A stretch of 64,000 bases of DNA from Undaria pinnatifida (taxonomy: Eukaryota > Sar > Phaeophyceae > Laminariales > Alariaceae), in contig JABAKD010000015.1 in the NCBI GenBank assembly GCA_012845835.1, positions 685,001 through 749,000 on the forward strand. Direction: 5' to 3'. Position numbers and translations under genes: made by a program. The notes below the pieces were generated by a model. It worked only from the letters and a program-made list of their open reading frames with translations, did no database searches and had not been told where the DNA came from. The number at the start of each line of letters is the position of its first letter. Within the stretch, counting starts at the first letter, position 1. This document shows positions 1 through 12,500 of this stretch, one piece after another.

Positions 1-19
1 TGGTAGTAGTGGTGGTAGC

Positions 20-75
<56 letters not shown>
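1..75. repeat. TAG/AGT microsatellite
   Basis: Trinucleotide run at the window edge. Confidence 0.95.
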
Positions 76-77
<2 letters not shown>

Positions 78-1717
78 TAGTGGTACTCAGGAGCAAACTA
101 CCAAAATAGGCATTCATAATGTTTTCAGCGCGTGCGCTTGAAAAAAACAAATATAAAGTCAGTGAGAATCCAACTTACGACACATAGTACTATCCACTGT
201 CACGTGACTCAGTCCTCAGTGAATCATGCTTAAAAACCAACTAAATATGCTTTCGAGCTCTATAATTAATTATCACGGATTCCGTAACAGGCATCTCCGG
301 GGCTATTCCATTCCCACGTACTACAGTAGTACTCAGGAGAACACTATCATGACCGTTCATAACGTCTCCAGCGCGCACGCTCCTGAATGCCAAATATGAT
401 CTCGGTGAGAATCGTACTAACGACACATCTTTCGTTGGATATATAGCACTATACCCACTGATCCGAAAGGCGACGACACACAGCCGTAGTAGCTACGATA
501 GGGCAAGCGCTTCGAGGCGGTCATGAAAAAAGCGTCGTCAGGAAGAAACGTAGATGCCAATTTGGAAACTTTTGCCCATTTAGAAATGTTGTCTCTTGGT
601 TTATTCGTTCAAGCTCTGCATATGCCAAGATCCAAGAATAGATCGGGCGTATACCGCCCAAAATACAATTTTTTCGCACTTCTCACTGAGCCCCCATCCG
701 CGTTCACGTCGAGGTGCGGAACAAATAAGGCAGGGCGAGGGGCGTCGGAGCCGTCCCCCGAAGATGGCGCTCGAACGAAGCTATATTTGACCGAGAAGTT
801 TCAGTTTCGAGAATCCCATACTAAGGCGGAGACGAAAAAAACTCCTGACCAAATCCCTGTCCCCTAAAAAATGAATTATTATATATCTGTACAAGGGCTC
901 CGCATGGGTGCCGGCATCCGCCGGCGCCCATGCTTCGGGTAGGGCAGGGCAGCACTTCGACAACTTAAGGTGTAGCTGTCCGATTTGGCATGCATTGAAC
1001 TTTAAAGTAATGCCAAGAGTTTAATACGAACATGGGATTATGAAAGTCATGATTGGACAGAAAAAAAACGTAATACTATACAACAAAGAAGGCAAGGATA
1101 GTCGAAACACACTATGTTAAATGCGCCGTCAAGTAAAAGTTGGCGTCTATCAAACAAAAATATCGAAAAGAGTATTATTGAGAACCTGCGTCGCCTCTAG
1201 GCGAAACGAAAGAGGCCTTGGCATCAATGAAGAGACTGTACTGCTGTCCCCGTGGCAATGGAGGTTCGAAGTCGACAGGATGCAAAGTCGGTTTGCATCA
1301 AACGTCGACATGGGGCCATGTCAGCCGGCGAGGTTTTGGAAGAAGATTGTTTTGTTTGTTACGTGAAGGCTGTCGCATTGATTGGTCTGCGTGGTTGCGG
1401 GCGAGAAGAAAAACGAAGGAAAGGAGGGCGATCTCTCGTTGCGTCGGCGTTGTCTAAGATAGGTGCGGGGGTGACTTTGCTCGTACGGGAGGTTGGCGTA
1501 GCGCTTCTTCTCTGTTTTTTTTCGAGAAGGCGGGATATGTGTGTCTGCTATCTTTGCTTCGTGGGTGCTTTCACGTTGTCGAAATCGGACGCGTCCCCTC
1601 AATACATAATATCTGGAGTGTCTCTACCATGACGACTGCTGATGGTGCCGTGCGTATTTCCCAGAGACTGGCACATTATTTACTGGTAGAAATAATCATA
1701 TACCTTCCTTTGCAACA
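76..1717. other. No gene recognised
   Basis: Short frames only. A repeat at 660-870 (GCGTTCACGTCGAGGTGCGGA, GAGCCGTCCCCCGAAG) recurs at 5640-5870, which explains the similar frames in both places. Confidence 0.7.
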
Positions 1718-2022
1718 TTTTTTTTTCTTCATCCCATTTATCATCCCCGCACCATTCTCGCGCTCCCTCCCAGTAGTAACTCAGATCCGGGGTCACATAG
1801 TGGGCCCTCCTCCTCCCTCCCCACTTCGGCACGTGCCTTCATTTTTACCGCGAGGAGAATCGACCATTTTCTTCCCTCGTCGACTCGCGTCGAATTGTAC
1901 CTAGCAGGCGCTCTCAGCAGTTGATCTCTTTTTTTGATTGAATTTTTGCAAATAAAGTCAAATTTCATCGTGGTGGGTGTCGAACTCAAGGACAAAAAAC
2001 CACTAGACCACCGGGGCGGCCG
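1718..2022 (-). mobile_element. tRNA-derived SINE, minus strand
   Basis: On the minus strand an A-box-like TGGTCTAGTGG (2000-2011) and a B-box-like GAGTTCGACACC (1976-1987) are spaced as in a tRNA gene. They are followed by a body ending in the family's conserved block (AAAATGAAGGCACGTGCCG) and a 3' A tract (T run at 1718-1726 on plus). Confidence 0.8.
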
Positions 2023-3460
2023 GCTGACAATTGATTAAAACAAAACAGGATCTTTGCATAGAGATTACATTCCCTCCCCCATATTGTATGATATTACGAT
2101 GGTTGACGCGATATAGAATAAAGCGCCAAATACCTAAATATCAGCCTACGCGGAGTTTTAGATTTCATTAACAACGAACGATCCCGACGGCAGAGCACGG
2201 CAAAGCATAGCGCTTCGCTCTGCTGAGCTAGCGCTGCGCTGCGGTGCGCTGCTGAGCTGAGCCGCAGGGCACCGCACGGCGCTTCGTTGCTGTGAGCTAT
2301 AGCGCTGCGATGGGGTGCTGGGCGGTGTGGAGCTGATGAGCCAAGCCCAGATCTCAGCCGATTAAGCTTCGTCAACTACAAAACAAATGGTGGTAATCAA
2401 AGAAAAGCTAAAGCTGGACCGTTCCGCAACTAATGCACAGGCGGCTAATTAGCGGCAAATGGTAGGAATTTCAACTTACTAGACAAAAAAAAAAGAAAAA
2501 CCGCGAAAAGGTTCAAAATCGTGTTGGCAGAAAAACCAAATTTTCAGGAAGCAGCTGAAAGGTCAAGAAACAGGCAATGTTTCAGTTGTTGTTGTCGTTC
2601 TCACATTAACTCGCACAATCCAGTCCGTGGTCACAGGACTGGTTCCAGTCACTCTGGAGAAGAGGAATACCCTAGGGAAAAACACAAACAACCCAAGGTG
2701 GTACACGCATAAATCACAGCTGACGCAACTCATGCCTCCACCAGAAACATATGAAAGTGAAATCGGGAGTCAGTATACGATGTGCCAGGTCCATACCGGT
2801 GCATACGTTTCATTACTCGCGCCTGGGAAAACCGACTATACCACTTGCCACCCAAGAAAGACTACTGCGAAAGCAACTGAGTTAAATCGACACACGACGC
2901 GTATGGAAATACGTGGAAGTGTGGTGAGCTAAAGCTTTATTTTTCCCCATCCGCCGGAGGACAAGAAAAAAAAAAAAAAATACCACGTATACATCACACG
3001 TAGTATCTATCACTACGCATACGCACAACAGACGCAAGTCAATTGGAAAAAAGAAACAAGAACAAAGAAGAGAAAGGAAAGGAAATGGGTGCATGGGGCC
3101 AAGAAAAAGAAAAGAAAAATAAATTTTGGGGGGTCTACTGGCGGGCTGCCACCAGAACGGGATGTCACATGTCACGTGGTCTTTCGACGGTCTACAGCTG
3201 TAGTACTACGAACGACTTCCGATACACCCACCGAAGCACGGACTACCGGCCAATTACGCGATCGACAGCTGGCCGTGGTTGTCATGTGTCTCTGTGTTGG
3301 GGGCCCCTGCCCTGCCTCTTGTTGGCTCTTGTTTGGGTAAAACATGCGGTGTGCTGGATGGTCTCCCGGCAGGAGCACACCAGAACGTTCGCTCGTACGA
3401 CGTATAGTTCTTACAGGAAATGTAATTTTTTATTCTTCATCAATATGGACATAAACGGTT

Positions 3461-5320
3461 GTTATATATTGGACAGAGTGATGCGTGTACGACAAAACTT
3501 GCCAACGGCACTCGCACTGCACTTTGAGCTATCTGCTGTAGTTCTGGTTGCTACTAGTTGCTGCAGTATGTGCTAGAAGTTTCGCCCTTCGGCTACTGCT
3601 GCTACACCTGCTGTTGTGTGCTTACCAATATCGCCAATTGGCGTTCATGCTCGTCGTACATACTGCTGTTCTCACCGAGTACGTATGGGCTTCCTCGTAC
3701 CTCAACCGTACGACGACGAGCTCAAAACAGAAGGGAGGTGACATGAAATGGCATGGACAATGGCCACATAGAAGCGAGCACAGCGGGATAGTTCGCTGCG
3801 AATCAACCGCATTCGTTCATGCCTACAGCAGAGGCTGGCTGGAGTGTCAGCGGCCGTGCTAAAGCCAGGGCCAAAGGCCGAAGCGATGGCTCTTCTACCT
3901 GCTAGGTTTTGTCTCGAGATTCTGTTATGTATTGGACAGAGTGATGCGTGCACGACAAAACTTGCCAACGGCACTCGCACTGCACTTTGAGCTATCTGCT
4001 GTAGTTCTGGTTGCTACTAGTTGCTGCAGTATGTGCTAGAAGTTTCGCCCTTCGGCTACTGCTGCTACACCTGCTGTTGTGTGCTTACCAATATCGCCAA
4101 TTGGCGTTCATGCTCGTCGTACATACTGCTGTTCTCACCGAGTACGTATGGGCTTCCTCGTACCTCAACCGTACGACGACGAGCTCAAAACAGAAGGGAG
4201 GTGACATGAAATGGCATGGACAATGGCCACATAGAAGCGAGCACAGCGGGATAGTTCGCTGCGAATCAACCGCATTCGTTCATGCCTACAGCAGAGGCTG
4301 GCTGGAGTGTCAGCGGCCGTGCTAAAGCCAGGGCCAAAGGCCGAAGCGATGGCTCTTCTACCTGCTAGGTTTTGTCTCGAGATTCTGTTATGTATTGGAC
4401 AGAGTGATGCGTGCACGACAAAACTTGCCAACGGCACTCGCACTGCACTTTGAGCTATCTGCTGTAGTTCTGGTTGCTACTAGTTGCTGCAGTATGTGCT
4501 AGAAGTTTCGCCCTTCGGCTACTGCTGCTACACCTGCTGTTGTGTGCTTGCCAATATCGCCAATTGGCGTTCATGCTCGTCGTACATACTGCTGTTCTCA
4601 CCGAGTACGTATGGGCTTCCTCGTACCTCAACCGTACGACGACGAGCTCAAAACAGAAGGGAGGTGACATGAAATGGCATGGACAATGGCCACATAAAAG
4701 CGAGCACAGCGGGATAGTTCGCTGCGAATCAACCGCATTCGTTCATGCCTACAGCAGAGGCTGGCTGGAGTGTCAGCGGCCGTGCTAAAGCCAGGGCCAA
4801 AGGCCGAAGCGATGGCTCTTCTACCTGCTAGGTTTTGTCTCGAGATTCTGTTATGTATTGGACAGAGTGATGCGTGCACGACAAAACTTGCCAACGGCAC
4901 TCGCACTGCACTTTGAGCTATCTGCTGTAGTTCTGGTTGCTACTAGTTGCTGCATTATGTGCTAGAAGTTTCGCCCTTCGGCTACTGCTGCTACACCTAG
5001 GTCCTGCTGTTGTGTGCTTGCCAATGTTGTCAATTGGCGTTCATACTCGTCGTACATACTGCTGTTCTCACCGAGTACGTACGGGTTTCCTCGTACCTCA
5101 ACCGTACGACGACGAGCTCAAAACAGAAGGGAGGTGACATGAAATGGCATGGACAATGGCCACATAGAAGCGAGCACAGCGGGATAGTTCGCTGCGAATC
5201 AACCGCATTCGTTCATGCCTACAGCAGAGGCTGCCTGGAGTGTCAGCGGCCGTGCTAAAGCCAGGGCCAAAGGCCGAAGAGACGGCTCTACCTGCTAGGT
5301 TTTGTCTCGAAATTCTGTTA
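3461..5320. repeat. 463-bp satellite, four tandem units
   Basis: Unit starts at 3461, 3924, 4387 and 4850. The first three units are almost identical; the fourth has a small insertion and more substitutions. Each unit has overlapping open frames on both strands, but 463 is not a multiple of three, so no frame runs through the array. Confidence 0.97.
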
Positions 5321-8300
5321 CGTGAAAGTATCATGATTTGGGAGTTATTTGGTCACGAAACGTCTTGCCGTCGGTAATTTGTGTCACGAAGTTGTTGGAT
5401 ATCGTCGGTAACTTGTGTCACGTTTTAGGTGAACCCACACTAAAAAAATGAATTTCCAGCTGGCAAAACGAGCAGAAACAAAAGCAATAAAATGCCGAGC
5501 AAGAAACCAAACGAACTAGTAAAAAAGTACAGCAGAGAAACTAACGCTCGAGATGCCACCGCAAAATTCCAAACATTATCACGTACCGTTTGGAAATGAT
5601 GCCAATTTTGTAAATCATTCAGGCGTTGCAGCCATTAAGATTCTACAAATTTTCCAAAATTCCTCCTCGACACTCGCTCGTCTCGCTCGGCGCCCGTCCG
5701 CGTTCACGTCGATGTGCGGAACGGACACGGCAGGGCGAGAGGCGTTGGAGCCGTCCCCCGAAGGCGGCCCTCGAACCAAGCCATATTCGACCGAGAATTC
5801 CAGTTCCGCGAATCGCATACTTAGGCCGAGACAGAAAACTCCTGACCAAAGTCCATGACACCAAGGAATGACTCGATATTCAAGGAATGATTTTATATAT
5901 ATTTATATCGTGACGCGTGCTACGGTAGAGGTGACATCACCATTTTCTTTATGGGGTTTATTGATCACTTGAGGAGCTCTACGCCTCACTCAACAACTTT
6001 TTTTGAGCAAGACGAATGTGCAACTCGATGAACAATCTCATCATGGCCTCTAGGTATAGTCTACAGGAAAGTCATATTTATACTGCATGAAACAAGTATG
6101 AAATACCGACGACGTTGGTTTAAGGAGCCCCGTCGTTCTGAAAAAATGGCCAAAAAATGGCCAAAAAGTGGTATACCTCCATGCCCCTATCGTAGCCAGC
6201 GTCTATAATAATAGCATTATACCCCATTCTTACTACCCAGTATGGGCCAATCGCTCGAGTAGCTCTGTATCTCAATCCGACACACTGACTTGAATAAACA
6301 TTGTTGGCGCAGCGGATGGCGGTGTATGTCGCCCTGAGCCGCTACGAAAAATATGCCTTCAAAGTGACCCCCCTCCTGGCGTACGTAGGCTTCATCATGG
6401 AACACTACCCTACTAATTTTAGGCTCCTTCATGGAGCACCAGCCTTCACTCCACCCCCTTAGGTTGATCGTTCTTTGCTGCTCCCATACACGCGGAGACT
6501 AACGACAAAGGCAGAGCTACCGTTGCAACTTCGGGGATCCGGGGAAGAGCGGAGGGTCCGTTGGATGGAAGGCACACGCTACTGTTGCTGGGCCGTGACT
6601 GGAATGTCCGCTTTTTTCCGACGATAGATATGTGTCGGGCACGGGGGGTGTTGCGGCAGTCAGTGGATAGAGGTAGTACGACTATCCCCGAAAGGGAGGG
6701 TGCAGTAAAAAAACCTGGTGGGTTGTTGCGAGTAGATTCAGCAGCAACATCTTGTCAGTCGTCAATACTTCGTATGGATTAGGTTTTAAAAAGTCCGTGA
6801 GGTAGGTTTAAAATTATGCATGGTCGAAATACGTCCTAACGCAGGTTGCTGCAACGCGCAGGCGTTCGGACCGCAGGCTGCGTGGGACCACGGGAATGCA
6901 GGTATCAGTCCCAGCATGATCACAGACGAGCTTGAGCGTGTCTATGGCGAGGTTGGGCTCTCGTGCGCCGCGGGGATTTGTGGTTCTCAGCATCTGGAAA
7001 TGCAAAACATGATGTTCTATTAAATAGTCCGAACTTAAGTCTTGGCAAACCAATGAAGAAGGGGTTGCCACTCCATCTAAAATCCAACAGGCACAGCTCG
7101 AGGCTGTAAGAGAGTGTCCAACAGCCTGTCTCTGTCACATGGTGTCCGATCCGAGAATCAATTTTCCTGTTGGTTTTTAACAGAAAAAACCGTCAAGAAC
7201 ATCGTTTCGGCCAAGGGGAGGGCCGGTACTCCCCTGATCAGGCTCCTAGGAGCGTTGGCGGTGCGCGTTTGCGCCTTAAATGCCGATATGGTTTTCACAC
7301 GTGGCGATACTGGGTGCAGCGACAGTAGAGCCAAGCGGCGGCACCGTTGGGTTCTACAACCGAGGTGGGACATGCGGACACAGTTGGATGTAGAAGTGTG
7401 GTGAAAACAAACTCGTACACTAGCTCGAAGTAGTTTGTCGCCAGAAAAGGAAGGGGCAATCCTGTCGTGGTTTTAAGCTGTACTTACACACATCCACCTG
7501 AATATTACAAAACAAACAAGGTGAAAAGGGACTGTCCGCCTGTTTCATCAGCGACATTGTGGGGGACGAACTGGGTCCGAACTTCAACACCGATGCTGCA
7601 AGAAAACGAACCTCTGCGGTACGAGCAATCTTACCGCCTGAAAAGGTGGTGAGTAGGAGCTCGCGAAGCTAAGGTCAAAGGCATCGGGGCTGCATGCAGA
7701 GTTCAACGAGCAGTAGCCACCATCACACTTAGGTTCCGCAAAAATCTGAGCTACCTACTCAATGGTAGTCGCGGAGAGAGCGGCTGCCCTGTGGCTGTGG
7801 ACCGTGCACTGTATACCTCGGCATGCCGTACTCTACCCGACTGGTCTCTGTGTCCTTGCATTTGTCTTCACTGCTTGTTCGCCGTGTATGCGTTAAGCTC
7901 TTTACAACGGCCGGGGATCGTGTTGCCGCATTTTCCAAGTTGGTCCTCTCCGGTATGAGATCAGTGTGCAATCCGGCACGGGTCATCAGCTGGGCTGCCC
8001 GACATTAAAAATAATTATGCGCTGATACAAGAGTTTTATGTGAATATTTTCGTCTTCGGTCACACGAAACGTTGCGCTGGTAATAAAGTTAAATGTTTAT
8101 TTTACGTTTGTGGGCACACGACATGGACGAACCCCTCCAACAGCGCCTAGAGCCAGCGACTAAAATACTTGATTGGCAGAGACGCGAACGGGGCGTCAAC
8201 AAGTGTAATACACGAAAACCCCGCATGAAGAGATCGACACTACAGCCGTTAAAGGGGGTCAGCATCCTCAACGTAGTAAATTTTCGCGTACCATGAAAGT

Positions 8301-9208
8301 CTTGACCTGCTACCGCCATATGATATGCTTCTCGGCCAGAGCTCAGTAAAAAAACTTCTATTAATACAATCAGTAACCCTTTTGGCGGTAATTTTGAAGG
8401 AGACGCGACGTCTTCGTCGCATCGCCTGTGCATGAACAATTGGAACAACTAGGAACCCCTCCCCCCTAGAACGACCCCCCCACACACACACCGCCGTCCT
8501 CCCATTTGCTGTCTCTGCTGAAGTCGTGCACGACAGTATCTTGTTAGCCCCGGGAAAATGGTCAAAATCATAGGTATTGCTACTACAGCGCTCCGAGTCT
8601 GAAGGACCTGTTAGTGATATGTACCGTGAGTTCACTGCAGCATATAAACACATTCCGTGCCCCCACTTTTCTGACAGGTAAAGCACAGGACACCTAATAA
8701 GAAACAGGGCAACAAGAAAGGCAGGTCGAGTTTTACACAGAAAATAATAAACCTGGGAGCCGTTATACTGAAAACAGTGTAGAACGCACCCTCTCCCAAA
8801 TAAGAACCCAGCCTGGCATAGCACTACTGCTTCATATTAGGTAACCTGTACTGTAGCCAATACCTTACCGAGTCGCTGATCGGTAACACATTCGCCGCTT
8901 ATCTTGCGACTATTAATATCACTACTCGGTCACACACATCGCCAACAGGACCCCTATCTAGAAAGCGAAATATGTTTGGACCCCACCCTCCCTATCCCGA
9001 AGCGCCTCGTTTTCTCATTAAAACCTTGCCGACAAGCCAGATTTCAAACGATCAACTAAAAATGTCATAATAAGCCATATTTCGAGCGAGCAACCCGCCT
9101 CGCCGACAAGCTAGACTTCGAGTGAGCAACTAAACATCTCATGAAAGCACCACGTAAATACATCAAACATCCAAGATACGATAAACTAGTGCCGCTATTT
9201 CTCCTCAG
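5321..9208. other. No gene recognised downstream of CAP-H2
   Basis: Contains dispersed repeats (5640-5870, 5968-6205) and a short imperfect tandem at 9020-9140 (GCCGACAAGC..AGA). The longest frame (8249-8824, minus) has no family-like features. The CAP-H2 3' end lies here. Confidence 0.65.
5968..6205. repeat. Dispersed GGAGCTCT...GGAGCCCCGTC element
   Basis: TGAGGAGCTCTACGCCTCAC to ACCTCCATGCCCCTATCGTAGC, same block order as the 15.3-kb copy. Confidence 0.72.
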
Positions 9209-9562
9209 TCATGCCGTTGGCTGTGCTATTGCAGTCGCGCCTTTCATGTTGCCCACGTCACGTCCTGGTACCCGTTTTCTTGCGCCCGCCTTCGGATTCT
9301 TCACGCCACCCTTCACACCCTTACCCTTCGCAGGCGGCGCATTCTCAAGGATTCTATTGTTTTTGTTGTCGGCCTTGTTGCTGTTGGCGGTGGTGGTGGT
9401 GGTGGTAGCAGTGGCGGTGGTGGTTTTTGTAGAGGTAGTCGGTGCGAATGAACCGCTCATGTTATCGGCATCCTGCAGGGAAAGCAGCTCGAGCTGGAAA
9501 GGAGTAGACTCTTGCTCGGCGGCGTTGTCGCCGTGAAAAAGGCGCACGTTGCCGTTGTTTGC
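9209..9562 (-). CDS. NCAPH2: CAP-H2 last exon with Thr-rich and basic tail
   Basis: One hundred and seventeen codons and a stop; acceptor GGTACCGATCAG. Begins [13 protein letters not shown], then [11 protein letters not shown], matching the final beta-hairpin of NCAPH2. A species-specific tail follows: a Thr/Ala tract from an ACC/GCC microsatellite and a Lys/Arg/Gly-rich end that could contact DNA or act in nuclear import (inference). Confidence 0.9.
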   Translation of the reverse strand, partial: ANNGNVRLFHGDNAAEQESTPFQLELLSLQDADNMSGSFAPTTSTKTTTATATTTTTTANSNKADNKNNRILENAPPAKGKGVKGGVKNPKAGARKRVPGRDVGNMKGATAIAQPTA

Positions 9563-12500
9563 CTGATCGGTACCATGCCAACCAAAACAGCACCACCAAC
9601 GGGTTTGAAGGGATCGGGTGCAGCGGGAGGCAAACACAGTTGCGGAGGAGTTGGTAATTGTCAGATTAGTCAGTAGAGTTCGGTAAATGAGTAGACAAAT
9701 ATAGCAGTCGGTTACGCAGGTGGCAACCAATCTGCATTGAATATGTCAACAGACTCACAGCCAGATTGCCACGCACACAATGCGCCACCTGAAATATCAC
9801 GTTCACCCACAGCGAAGTAAAACGTCCCGCTAAATCGACTTTCCCCCTACATCCTCGTACGATGACACCGACCCCCCGCAGCTCGGTGATGGGACTCACC
9901 AGCTGAAGCGAAGCGAGGAAGAGGCGGCAAACGTCAAAGCGCGCCTTCCCACCGACCACCACACCGAAATCTACCAGGGGCAGATCCGTTTCGACTTGTT
10001 CCGTTTCTTCCTTTACGCACGAAGCGGACTCTTTCACCACCTTTTATGCGCAACAAACGCGTAAGAACGGGGCGATAAATAACACAAGCGCACGGCGGAG
10101 AAGTGAAGACATCGGTAGACTGCTGCAGACGGTGGCAGCGCTGCTTGCAGACGAACAACTAACTCTCTTACCGTGCCGTCGAACCTTTGAAGCAGAAGCG
10201 GTTTGAACGCTGTCGTACGTGCCCCACGATCTACAGCAACCAATACAGGCGCGCCCCCCCGGTAGTGCGGTATCTATTAATGCGGGGGCCCGGTTCACTG
10301 CGGTATAAATCGGTCGTCGCGACCTCGTCCCACAGAGTACCGTACCATCCCGAATAGTGCGGGGTCTCACTTTAAGGCGGGAATTGCCATCTAGCACGGC
10401 ACCGCACTAATGGAGGACCACGACTGTAACGGGCAGCGTCGCTCGCGATAAACACGAGAGAAGCACATACTAAATCTGGCCGTGCACAGTAGCAGTCACG
10501 CTTTCGTTGTTGCAGCAAAACCATCCACACTCTCATCGCAACCCTACTTGACGCATGACAAAGACTGCTATTAACAATTGACCGCCACTACGCTTCCACC
10601 GCACCAGGTACACGACAAAGCAACCCATTAGGACGCGCCTACTCAAGGCTGTTAGCACCGCACTCCTGACACGGCGACGAAACACTTGGCCTTTGACTAG
10701 GATAATTTCAAGAGTTGGAAAAGGCCGTGGGCGTGGTGGTTTGGTTGATAACGTGCATGCTACGACAGAGATGCTCCCAATTTTCCGGCGGCCCTCGCTT
10801 GAGGAGCTCTGTACCTTACCCAAAACCCAACAAGAACGGAAGAAGAAAATGACAGTGCCATCCGATGAACAATCAATCCCATGGCCTAGATACAGAACGA
10901 AAAACGTTGACAAAAAACAGCGTCATCCCGACGACATTGGGTTAACGAGTCCCGAAATTGATAAACCATTTTGGGCAAAAAGTGCCACCTCCATCGTAGC
11001 AGGCGTCACCATGGCCACCATGTCCACCATGTCCACCAGGCGTCACCATGTCCACTGTCCACCGCAACAGGCCTTACCTTGTCCTTGGCCCCCTTGTTGG
11101 CTTTGATTGCTCGTTCTCGTTCCGAGGGTGTGAGCACAGACGCCACCCTCTTAAGCACCGACTGGCCGTACACGTGGATGTCGAACGCTTGTCTCTTCTC
11201 TTGCCTGGAACATCGGAAAATTCACACGCATCGGACAGATCAGATCCCTAATGATCTATAGATTATCTATACATGATCTGTAGATTATCTGCCTTTTAAA
11301 GGCAGATAGATCCTGTTCTCTATGATCTGCATGGCCTAGATAATATTGCCGGGTGTGGAGTAGAGATGGGCACCTGATGGCATTTTCGAAAAACTGAAAA
11401 CCGGATAGGAGGCGTTTTAGCAAAAAAAATAGCCGGTTCAAAATGTGTTTTTTTGCCGGTTGTAACCGGTTGACCGAAAACCGGTTACACCGGTTTGGTG
11501 GTAATCATTCATAATATTGAAAATTACTTGTGCTTTTTCCTTGGAGTGGCACATGGTGATGTACTCACCAGTGCGTGCTTGGCTCCACTGGCAAATAATG
11601 CGTCCCTTCGTGGTGGATTGCCAGCGTATAGACGTTGATCAGTTGGAAAATTGCCATTTATAGTAAAGCACGATGTCGGACTGCGACAAAAACATCACAA
11701 CCAGAGGCCCGCCTATTACATACCCCCGAAGCTCCAAAAATCCCCGTCAGGGGTGCCATCGTGCGACGAGTAAAAGTGACAGTCACCCTGACAAAGACCC
11801 TAAGAAAAAAAAAAATGTGAACCTTTACAGTAGCATGTGTCCCTCAAGTAAGCAGCCCGTTTTGCTTTGTGTGGTCGATGCTGCAATCGTCAAATGATTC
11901 CGTCATGATTTCTCTCCCAAGTCCCAAGAGAGATAACATGAATACAACGTTACACACATAGCACCTATCACGATGTAGATCATCTAGATATATCTGTATT
12001 ATCTATCATCATGGTATGATATGTTTCGCAGGATCTGTGCAGTACAAATCCACCCAGAAAAAATGTGCAATGCCATGCAGGTCGTACGGCTGCCACCCGG
12101 CAAAATGATATAGGCCGTGTACATCCTAGACCAGGGATCTAATTGCTCTTCGGTTTTAGGATCTATATGATCTATGATCTGTATGATATGTATGATATGA
12201 TCTATATGATACGTATGATCTAGATTATCTATATGATCTAGATCGTCCAAATGATCTGTATGGTCTAGATGATCTGTACGATCTGTATGATCTAGATCGT
12301 CGTCTGTCCGAGGTGTGCAAAATTAGCAACCTTGACCTTGCGTTGCACAAGTGCGTATGATACGACAACATCTTGTCCATTGGCTTGCCTGCGCATGAGC
12401 GGCTCGAGCTTCTCCTGCCAAGCGCCCACTCTTCTCGACAGCTGTGTCTCGTGCGCGTACTTCTCCGTTCCGCGCATAAACGCTTCCTGCCAGCCGCCAG

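Noticed and set aside
3548-5258. Four tandem 104-residue proteins in the 463-bp repeat
   Set aside because: Overlapping frames exist on both strands, unit length is not a multiple of three, no family resemblance; a satellite is simpler.
6217-6432. Possible transposase remnant (RVVFHDEAYVR) on the minus strand
   Set aside because: One DEA motif in a 71-residue frame, with no second catalytic block or inverted termini.
8249-8824. 191-residue minus-strand frame downstream of CAP-H2
   Set aside because: No domain-like pattern, and it lies beyond the CAP-H2 stop; probably chance or untranslated sequence.
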